Shown: piece by piece, positions 11,001 to 16,800 of the stretch
Layout: each line of letters begins with the position of its first letter
Position numbering within the stretch: the stretch's first letter is position 1
Assembly (NCBI GenBank): GCA_015657535.1
Contig: JADHZB010001114.1
Coordinates: 3,257 to 20,056 of the forward strand
Reading direction: 5' to 3'
Origin: Nephromyces sp. MM_2019
Taxonomy: Eukaryota > Apicomplexa > Aconoidasida > Nephromycida
DNA: 16,800 nt
Notes under the pieces: model-generated
What the model was told of the DNA's origin: nothing
The model's database searches: none
What the model saw: only the letters and a program-made list of their open reading frames with translations
Position numbers and translations under genes: made by a program

Positions 11001-14000
11001 TGCCCCCCCTCCATCACTAGAGGTAACTTAGACTCCAAGAGAGAAAAGCCATTGCCCCCTCCTCCCGCACACCGCACAGCTAGTAGGCAGAGTGTAACTG
11101 CACAACCAGGCCGAAGAAGCATGTCTTTTGCAAGCTTCTTTTCGATGTTAATGAGAGATAAACGCCCCCGAAAACACATACATACGCCAGCCATGAATGG
11201 TGAGTGTTTTAGGCAGAGGACGGCTGTCTCAGAAGCTGGAGAAATGGTGAAAGAAGGGGAGGATCGTAGGGCTAAAAAGAGTGTTTTTCATCGCTCTGCC
11301 ACTGATCCTAGGGGTAAGCTGGATGATAGTCTTTCTACTGCTTCTTGGAAGGAAGAGGAAGAAGAAGAAGAAGAAGGAGAGGGAGTTTTGGTAGTAAACT
11401 CAGCTACGAATGAGGCTGTGCTGCATTTGAAGGAATTAGAGACGGTGTCATCATTTTTTCCGGCAGGCTCTCCATCAGGCAGAACTCAATCTGCTTTGGT
11501 TGCTAGCAACTGCTCATCCTCTGCTTGCTTCTCTCCTCTTCAGCATAACCGAGATGCTACATATACACATAGCAGTTTTCCAGCTTTCTGGGGTGATAGC
11601 AATGACTTTTCATACTTGCACACAACAGAGGAGATTGGGGGGGCTGATCAAAGGCTTCTTCCACAGGATCCGAGTGGACGGAGCCTTGCTAAGTCTTTTC
11701 ACGTAGATGCGCCATTCTTAGCTTCTGAAGAGTTTTGTGATGCGAAAACGGCTGACTCAAGACGCACAGAGACTAAGCCTAGCAGCGATCGCGCTAGGTT
11801 TCGCCATGAAGATGGCTATATTCCAAGCATTAGCAAGCCTCATTTTCTTCATAAGAAGAATGAGAAGGACAGTTTAACGTACTCAGCCTTTGACTCGGCT
11901 GAGAATGAAGCCAGTAGCCAAGGCTTCTCTCTAGCTGCCCAGGAAGAGAATCACCACCAATCATCCTGGCAAGGAGGAGTAGGAGCGAGTCTTCAAGTTT
12001 CTGACGGAAGATCGGTAGGCCATCTCTCAATGAAGATCTCTCCTTCTACGGCAGTTACTCCTCCCACCCCCAATGATTTTAGCTTCTTTAGTAGCTCTGT
12101 AGATGTAGCTTCTGATGTTTTGGAGAGGCTTCAACCTAATGGGAAGCTTGATAAAGCGTTCTCAAGCTTTCACCCTACTCAAAGCGTCAGCAATGCTAGT
12201 ATCTCTCACTACGCTAATCTTCGTAGTAAACTAGGGCCTACTGATGTACCTAGCCAGCCTGAACACACTCTAGCACATGATAGCCTAGTCCTCAGCAGTA
12301 GTTCTAGTAAGCAATCGACTTCTCAAGAAGGCTATATAGTTGGAGATTTCGCCAGCACGAAGATCTCAGCGGATTTCCCTTCATCTTCTACCCCCCAGAA
12401 GGAAGCTGAAGTCCATGAGAGGGGGGTGATACGCATACACACAACGCACCAGGCATCATCGAGAGGTTTCTCCAACCCAAGGAACGATGATATGACTGCG
12501 ACTTCTCAGGGGAGTGAAGAGAGCCATAACACTCGCAAGGGAGATTTTGAGCATCCTGACTTCAGTTTAAAGGCTGAGAGAGCAGCGGTTGAAGATTTGG
12601 TTTCTCGGCTTCAAAACGAGAGGCTGTGTGTTAGCAGTTTAGGTGTACGTACACCCAAGGAGGAGTTTCCTGGAGGGAGAAACTCTCGCCAGAAGGAAAT
12701 TTCTGGAAACTCTTTTTCTGCAGAAAAATATCCCTCTGGGAGATTATCTGAAGTTATTAAAGATAGCAACGTTGATACGTTTCTTGCTGCTTCCAAAGCA
12801 GAGATACCAGCTTTTTTCGACTTTAAAGCAGCGGAAAAACGTGCTCGCCTTTATCAAGGCAAAGCTATGACGATGATGCTGAACCCGTACAGCTTAGGAT
12901 ACACAGAAATCTCTTTTGAAGGTGATTTTGCGGGAGGAAAATCCGATAAAACGTCTTCTGCGGAGAAGAGGCAGAAGAAAAAGAGGCAGGAGCGTCATTT
13001 CTTTGATGGGAGATCCGGAGGAGGAGGAGGAGGAGGTTGGGGAGGTGGAAGTGGGGGTGGGTGGGGAAGCAGAGGAAATGCAGAAGAAGGCAGTAGAAAA
13101 GCACGAGGAGGAAGATCTCCTTACGATTACTCATCAGTTCAAAGGGATTTTAAGCACGAAGCCTACTCTTCTCGCCCGGATTCTTACAGAAGGATGAATA
13201 CGGGTGATGATGAATTGACTCGCACTCTACAGGCTTCATTTCCTACTTTTTCGCTGTTTTCTGATGGCCCAGAAAAGTCAGCATCTTTCACCTTATCGGG
13301 CGTTTTGTTTCCCTACTTTATGCTTTCTAAGCTTCATGATGTTCTGAGCCTTATGGTGGAGTATGGCACCTCTCCAAAGCTTAGCACACTAGCAGCTTTT
13401 ATGCTTTTGTGGGTTCCCTGGAGAACAGAAAGCTCACTAAATCTCAGCCTGCTCCCAAAAGCACAGGGGTTTAATCCGCTGAGCTCTCGTGGCCAATCTG
13501 CCTCTCAACATGGGCATGGAGGAGATAAAGGCAGCCACCCACCTGAGGGTGTTGGAGCTGCCGAAGATGCCTTATCTTCGGGCTTCGCACACTTTAATAG
13601 CCACTCTTTTTATCCGGCTGCTCCAACACATACTCAGAACTCTCATCTTTTAATGGTGAAGACTCGCCAGCATGAAAACACTCATAGCAAAAGAAGTTAT
13701 CTTCAAGGCTCGCAGAACGCGATAAGCTCTTTTACTCAAGGAATCTCCGATGCGAAGAGTGAAGACTTAGTGCCTTCCTCAAGCTGCTTTGCAGCGTCTT
13801 CTGCTGCACTTTCTTCACATTTGGGAGTTTCTCGGGAAGAAGTTGGTGTTCCTGCTGATAAAGCTGCTAATGGCGATTCGTTGCCTTCTTTGCCTGCTTC
13901 ATCTTCACGTGCATTTCGTCCCTTTTCACCTGATTTTCTACTATCCTCTTCACCAATGAGACACACACACACTGAGTGGAATGGTGGCAATTCCGTTGAA

Positions 14001-16800
14001 GATGGTAGCCATCCAGGGTTTCTCTCTTCATCAACGCAAATTTTTGCATCCGCGCATTCTTCTCAGCTGCCTGAGCACCATTCTAATGAAGGAGAGCTAC
14101 GACGAGGGGAAGGCAAAGTAGATCACAAGCTTCCTTCATCTAAATTGCTTCTTAGTGAGTATATCGAAAGTAATGATACTGCTGCAGGCCTAAGGAGCCG
14201 ATTAAATGAAGCGATTTCCACACACAATCTAGCACACTTTAACGGTGGAGGAAAAGCACGCCTCCTATCATACAACCAAGACTGCCATGAAGAATCTGCT
14301 CAAAAGCGTCTCTTCCCAATGAAGGGAGCTTCTGCACACACCCCCACAAAACACAACACACAAAACAATCCTGATGACGAGCAGCAATCTCTTTTAAAGC
14401 TACAGGACAGCAGCTCTCTACAGTATGAGAATAGTCGTTTTCCTGCCTCTGGAATTTCTCCAGATGTTATTCACTCTGAAAAATACACACCACCCTCCAA
14501 AGATTTGGTGTGTGTAGGGATGAATGCTAGCAACTACTCAGCCTACTCTTCCAATTATCCTGCAGATGAGGGAGGGTTTCCCGACTTATCTGATGATTCA
14601 AAGGCTAAGGCAAACACCAGCGGCTTGCTAATGAGAAGATCTTCACTGAGAGAAGATCTTAGAGATCGCTTTTTGCTCTACGGAGATAGTCATGAGGCTA
14701 CGCATAGAAGCAAGACAGGCTTCTCATATCATCAGGTAACGCCATCTGTTCCTGAAGTATCAAGATCACTCCTTTTACTTTCCTCTTCTTCAGATTTTTC
14801 CTCTTTTTCTTTGAAAAGCAAGCTGGAAAATTCTAAAGAAGAGGGTCTTGAGTGTAGTGAAGATGACTCGACTGCTAGGTTAATCTTAGAAGAAGAGGAA
14901 GAAGGAGTTGTACTAATCAGTGAAGAACTTGCTCAGAAAAGCACTGATTTTAGCGAAAAAATGATGTTTCCTCGGGCGATGTCTCCTAATGAACATGTCG
15001 AAGCCGTAGATTCAAAGGCAGCAACTTCGTGTAAAACTCCTCATTATGCTGATGAAGAAGAAGCTTTTTTGCCCCCCTCGTTCTCTCCTAATGGAGAGCC
15101 ACTTTCAGACTTATCTGGAACTCCTTTGCTGCTATCAGATGGTAAGGAAAAAGTCGTATCACCTTCTCCCTCCACTGAGAAGGAAGGTAGAGCCCGAGAG
15201 ACGGCATTCAAAGAAACCCCAGGAAGAGGTGCTTTCGGCAAGGAATCTGAGAACTCCCAGAATATAGAGTGGCGTGGAAAACTACACGCGATAACCCACA
15301 ATGTCTCAGAGAGAGCAGAAAACCACAACACACACTCTCATGCCGAAGCTCATCTTCAATCTTCAATGAGAATGCAGGGTTTTTCTCCTCAAAAAGCTCT
15401 CGAAGATGAGGCTCATTCTCTTCTTCATAGACGTAGTGTGTATAGCAGGAGTAAAAGCACACAACGTGATGCTGCTGCAGCTGCTCCTCACCAACTCCAG
15501 AAAGATAACTGGTCTTCTTCAGATGAGCTGATCGGCTATAACCAGGCTTGTTCGCACCCACCCACTGCACCGGAAGATACTTGGATGGGAAGAAACACAC
15601 AGTTAAAAACTCTGGATAATCCAGAAGAGGAGGATAGTAACCGAAGCAGCAAGCTTAGCAGTTTTTATCCTATCAAAAGCAGCGCGACGAGAGGAAAGCC
15701 TCTTTTCTCTACCCCAGAAGATGATGAAAAAGCCAAACCTTTGGCAGCTAGGAGCAGCAATCCATACTTTGAAGAAGGGCGTACGGCTGTCGTGTATTCA
15801 AAGGAGGATTTTGACGCTAGTAGCACGCAGCTACACTCTAATTCTACCCAGAGCAATCCCGCAATAACTGAAACCAAGGAATTTTCTAAAGTTGGTAAGC
15901 TGTCAATGAATTTCAGTGGCCTTCACGGTTTCTCCTCCTCCACGCACCCCCCCTCAAGATCTTCTCCTTACTCACGGAGAGGTACTGCACCTCTTCCTTC
16001 ATATGATATACCAGAAAAACCCTCGTGTAAGCAGCTTCAGAAGAATGCGAAGGTATACAGAGGAAAAGCTAATAACACACACGAGAGTCCAACCCCTCAC
16101 ACCAGGAAGCCACCCACCTCCCACACACACCAAACCACTACCACTTCCAACGAAAACCGCTTAGACACCTGCATATCATCCAACCAGCACGACGTTCTCT
16201 CAGAGTTTAAGCTACCAGAGAAGTTTGCTACCCACAGATTACTGCAGAATCGAAGATTGATGATTTCCCTCCTCATCAAGTATAGCGAAGAAGAGATTGA
16301 GGGAACTCTCTCTTGGATTAGCTCAATTAAAGAGACTTTCCTTGCTTTAAAGGCTATAAAGACAGAGTGTGCTAGTCTGATGCATCATTGCTCAGCGAAG
16401 CACCCCAAAGTATCAGATTCTATAAAGCAACTCATTGAAGACGAGTTTCATCTCTTTAGACGCTTAGAAAAGGCTGAAGACGTTCTCATTGAGCTATGCA
16501 GCTCATTAGATCGAATAATTAGCAGCAGGAGTGAGTGTGCGAGCTTTATGGGCGACTTAGAAGGGCGTCTATCCAGTATGAAGAAGAAGAATGGTAAAAT
16601 CGAAGCTTTAACTGCGCAGATTGCAGCTTCCTATGAAGAGAGCTACGATAGAGCTGCGAAAGTGGGGCTGATCTTTCGAAATTTTAAGAAGAAGAAGGAG
16701 TTTTTTCGGTATACGAATGATATAATGAAGAATATGAAAGTTGAGGCTAATCATCGTAGAACAAAATGGATGGAGTTGGAGCAGGTGGGGAGGGTATGGG
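2012..16800 (+). CDS. Giant multi-exon gene: helical-repeat N-terminus, long disordered region, coiled-coil C-terminus (3'-incomplete)
   Basis: Thirteen proposed exons: 2012-2078, 3911-4212, 4470-4553, 5084-5125, 5225-5274, 5889-5921, 6263-6386, 6533-6652, 7044-7113, 8070-8141, 8367-8521, 8684-8741, 9142 to beyond 16800. Every junction uses GT...AG and preserves phase. The spliced sequence gives about 2945 codons with no stop. Domain order: basic start; Tudor-like VHFYDYGSEV motif in exon 3; armadillo/HEAT-like amphipathic helices from exon 7 to about base 9650; Gly-rich linker 9705-9840; very long Ser/Asp/Glu-rich low-complexity region to about 16180; helical C-terminal block to the edge. 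No catalytic motif is visible. The family is not recognised; a scaffold or cytoskeletal role is only a guess from architecture. Least certain are exon 1, exon 6, the exon 4/5 split and the exon 11/12 junction. If exon 1 is wrong, translation could start at the tandem ATGs at 3970-3975. Confidence 0.6.
2098..2290. repeat. TG-rich microsatellite with a 20-bp tandem duplication
   Basis: Interrupted (TG)n on the plus strand. A 20-base unit starting GCGTGTTGCCACGCG is directly duplicated at 2211-2230 and 2231-2250; each copy contains the palindrome CACGCGTG. Confidence 0.7.
3066..3140. repeat. 25-bp tandem repeat, three diverged copies
   Basis: Copies at 3066-3090, 3091-3115 and 3116-3140 share the pattern TTTAGTRRTGYGTGYTRTAGTA with a few substitutions and no length change. 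The following bases (GTAGCAGC, GTAGTAGC) look like decayed further units. Confidence 0.65.
3615..3832. repeat. TG-rich microsatellite
   Basis: Long interrupted (TG)n tract at the 3' end of proposed intron 1. Open frames here on both strands (Cys/Val on plus, His/Thr on minus) are artefacts of the repeat. Confidence 0.75.
3911..4212 (+). CDS. Exon 2
   Basis: Follows CCCTTTTTTCGGTGCCTAG. A second acceptor, CTACAG at 3938-3943, would start the exon at 3944 in the same frame, 11 codons shorter. The exon has an acidic Ser/Gly-rich segment and then a basic/aromatic beta-type segment (LWAGRMKYRGFYRSLELES). It ends at a codon boundary before GTAAGT. Open reading upstream of 3911 runs into the TG repeat and is not coding. 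Confidence 0.7.
4470..4553 (+). CDS. Exon 3 (Tudor-like hallmark)
   Basis: 28 codons, phase 0 to 0, acceptor TTGTGCAG, donor GTGATT. The start EFEVHFYDYGSEV resembles the F-x-D-Y-G-(N/S)-x-x-x-V signature of Tudor folds. The end of exon 2 supplies an upstream W-x(3)-Y-A-K. The match is short, so the fold is a suggestion. Confidence 0.65.
4592..4632. repeat. CA-rich tract in intron 3
   Basis: Interrupted CA dinucleotides. Further short (CA)n runs occur at 4691-4700 and 4840-4850 in the same intron (4554-5083). Confidence 0.6.
4862..4992. repeat. Purine-rich GAGCTAGA/GGGAGAGACA minisatellite
   Basis: Degenerate repeats of GAGCTAGA with a duplicated GGGAGAGACA unit, in intron 3 about 90 bases upstream of the exon 4 acceptor. 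No open frame of interest. Confidence 0.6.
5084..5125 (+). CDS. Exon 4
   Basis: 14 codons (LSKERPESSPSMPQ), acceptor GTTACAG, donor GTTGGC, phase 0 to 0. The donor is weak. The next 99 bases (5126-5224) are open in the same frame, so exons 4 and 5 may be one exon, 5084-5274. Confidence 0.55.
5225..5274 (+). CDS. Exon 5
   Basis: Acceptor CTTTTTCTTCAG, donor GTAAGG. Encodes FPRKTLVRSFDDDFLS plus two bases of the next codon. Reading past the donor hits TAA at once, so the 3' boundary is firm. Confidence 0.7.
5281..5479. repeat. GAA/GGA polypurine minisatellite
   Basis: About 200 bases with almost only A and G on the plus strand, built from (GAA)n blocks alternating with GGAGTAGAAGGAGGAGAAGT and GTAAGAGA modules. 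Six copies of GTAAGA occur. It starts six bases into intron 5. The minus-strand open frame over it encodes only Ser, Thr, Pro and Leu strings and is rejected. Confidence 0.8.
5889..5921 (+). CDS. Proposed 33-base microexon (exon 6)
   Basis: Acceptor CTGTTTTCTAG (AG 5887-5888), donor GTAAAA at 5922. Inserts SVNQKQSVGIRM-type sequence in the phase 2 to phase 2 slot between exons 5 and 7. Length is a multiple of three, so exons 5 and 7 also join in frame without it; it may be alternative. Confidence 0.45.
6014..6187. repeat. CA-rich microsatellite in intron 6
   Basis: Interrupted (CA)n across most of the intron before exon 7. Plus-strand open frames here encode His/Thr strings and are artefacts. 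Confidence 0.7.
6263..6386 (+). CDS. Exon 7
   Basis: Acceptor TTTTCTTAG, donor GTAAGT. One base completes the preceding codon, then 41 codons of amphipathic helical sequence (RVKELESYMIALLRLDW) ending at a codon boundary. Start of the helical-repeat region. Confidence 0.8.
6533..6652 (+). CDS. Exon 8
   Basis: 40 codons, phase 0 to 0, acceptor GTGTGTAG, donor GTATAC. Helical sequence (KDLERAIIQLHSSVKARGK). Reading on through a TTGCAG at 6730-6735 reaches a stop in the same frame at 6776, so a further exon there is not supported. Confidence 0.75.
7044..7113 (+). CDS. Exon 9
   Basis: Acceptor TGTTCTTCAG, donor GTAATT. 23 codons (FPQLSIAGKALVCNIFKLSL and a few more) plus one base. Phase 0 in, phase 1 out. 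Confidence 0.7.
7114..8069 (+). other. Intron 9 (956 bases) with a G-rich repeat
   Basis: GTAATT...TTTTAG. Holds a GGGCTG/TG-rich degenerate repeat (7317-7545) and TG-rich sequence. One in-frame possible extra exon (about 7691-7723, before a GTGAGC) is phase-compatible but translates TG-rich DNA, so it is not called. Confidence 0.5.
7317..7545. repeat. GGGCTG-containing repeat with a 13-bp tandem core
   Basis: At 7501-7543, GGCTGGGTTTTAG is repeated three times plus four bases. Upstream, diverged units pair GGGCTG or GGAGCTG with TG/T tracts; a GGGCTGCTTTTTTTGTGTG unit occurs twice. Seven GGG runs lie within 42 bases. Confidence 0.75.
8070..8141 (+). CDS. Exon 10
   Basis: Acceptor TTTCCTTTTAG, donor GTACAA. 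Two bases complete the exon 9 codon (Glu), then 23 codons (AVLYAFPDESLTCIMDAIRE...) plus one base. Phase 1 to 1. Confidence 0.75.
8240..8350. repeat. CA-rich tract in intron 10
   Basis: Interrupted CA dinucleotides and ACAC-rich sequence leading to the GTGCAG acceptor of exon 11. Confidence 0.55.
8367..8521 (+). CDS. Exon 11 (3' boundary uncertain)
   Basis: Acceptor CTTGTGTGCAG. Encodes a helical aromatic-rich stretch from KNMFYSILSSFYSTYF onward. Reading continues open to 8623. GTAGGC at 8522 is the only decent donor whose phase (0) can join exon 12; GTACGT at 8532 with the CAG acceptor would create TAG. Confidence 0.6.
8684..8741 (+). CDS. Exon 12 (5' boundary uncertain)
   Basis: Follows CTTTTTTTCAGAG. 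In frame from 8684 it encodes RLLSSLNEAVELSTDMICS plus one base before a strong GTAAGT donor. Using the CAG at 8679-8681 instead requires a phase 1 donor, which I could not find without making a stop. Confidence 0.6.
8742..9141 (+). other. Intron 12 (400 bases)
   Basis: GTAAGT...C9AG. T-rich first half, CA-rich second half (8952-9115), then a C-rich polypyrimidine tract directly before the acceptor of the giant exon. No coding evidence on either strand. Confidence 0.6.
9142..16800 (+). CDS. Giant exon 13, open to the window edge
   Basis: After acceptor C9AG, two bases complete the exon 12 codon (Asn), then about 2552 codons run with no stop. Codon starts are positions divisible by three. Bases 9144-9650 encode amphipathic helices with armadillo-like spacing, e.g. 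LGVELLGMLLRSNDPVSR, and a hydrophobic stretch FFILLFFNYFVKSIL. Bases 9705-9840 are Gly/Asp-rich. From 9843 to about 16180 the protein is Ser, Asp, Glu, His-rich low complexity with poly-Glu at 11353-11375, a basic cluster at 12970-12999, a Gly/Trp block at 13011-13074 and a hydrophobic island at 13230-13435. CA dinucleotide tracts are read as His-Thr. The C-terminal block from 16180 is helical. No stop codon or end of the gene is in the window. Confidence 0.9.
9705..9840 (+). other. Gly/Asp-rich linker segment
   Basis: Coding DNA of repeated GGD, GGA and GGG triplets gives Gly with scattered Asp, Glu, Trp and Val. It separates the helical-repeat region from the disordered body of the protein and is likely a flexible spacer. 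Confidence 0.7.
12961..13110 (+). other. Basic cluster followed by Gly/Trp-rich, RG-containing patch
   Basis: A Lys/Arg/Gln cluster (KRQKKKRQER) resembles a nuclear localisation or nucleic-acid-binding patch. It is followed by Gly runs with two Trp and then SRG and ARGGR. RG/RGG-type patches often bind RNA or condense; that role is inference only. Confidence 0.5.
16180..16800 (+). other. C-terminal helical / coiled-coil block (incomplete)
   Basis: About 205 codons with regular hydrophobic spacing and high Glu, Lys, Arg, Leu, e.g. RRLMISLLIKYSEEEIEG and later a Lys-rich KNFKKKKEF-type helix region. Gly and Pro are rare, a sharp change from the Ser-rich body. Predicted ordered alpha-helical; dimerisation is a possible role. 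Cut by the window edge. Confidence 0.6.

Overview
The window is eukaryotic nuclear DNA, probably from an intron-rich protist. Coding stretches are cut by GT...AG introns of about 100 to 1800 bases, and non-coding DNA is full of (CA)n/(TG)n microsatellites, purine minisatellites and TTTTAGGG-containing repeats. There are no bacterial operons, and I saw no tRNA, rRNA, CRISPR array or transposase. An alveolate (apicomplexan relative) would fit the giant Ser-rich low-complexity protein and the repeats, but nothing here proves the lineage.

Layout. Bases 1-815 carry the 5' end of a minus-strand gene: first coding exon 569-815, second exon 65-152, running off the left edge. Bases 816-2011 are a non-coding divergent spacer with CA repeats and an 11-bp inverted repeat. 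From about 2012 to beyond 16800 I reconstruct one very large plus-strand gene. About twelve small exons lie between 2012 and 8741. One enormous exon, 9142 to the right edge, stays open for about 2550 codons. All proposed junctions keep the reading frame. The long introns hold TG/CA tracts, a 25-bp tandem repeat, a GAA/GGA minisatellite and a 13-bp repeat with G-quadruplex potential.

The large protein (about 2945 residues visible, C-terminus missing) has these parts in order: a short basic N-terminus; a beta-type segment with a Tudor-like hallmark; several hundred residues of armadillo/HEAT-like helices; a Gly-rich linker; about 2100 residues of Ser-, Asp- and Glu-rich, probably disordered sequence with a basic plus Gly/Trp-rich patch and one hydrophobic island; and a C-terminal helical or coiled-coil block. 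I do not recognise the family. A scaffold or cytoskeletal regulator is the natural guess from the architecture only.

The most distinctive signals are the giant exon itself, the 10-bp palindrome TGTACGTACA repeated in introns and in the coding exon in two different reading frames, a 33-base microexon, a frame-preserving 99-base intron or exitron, and a minisatellite of donor-like GTAAGA motifs just downstream of a real splice donor.
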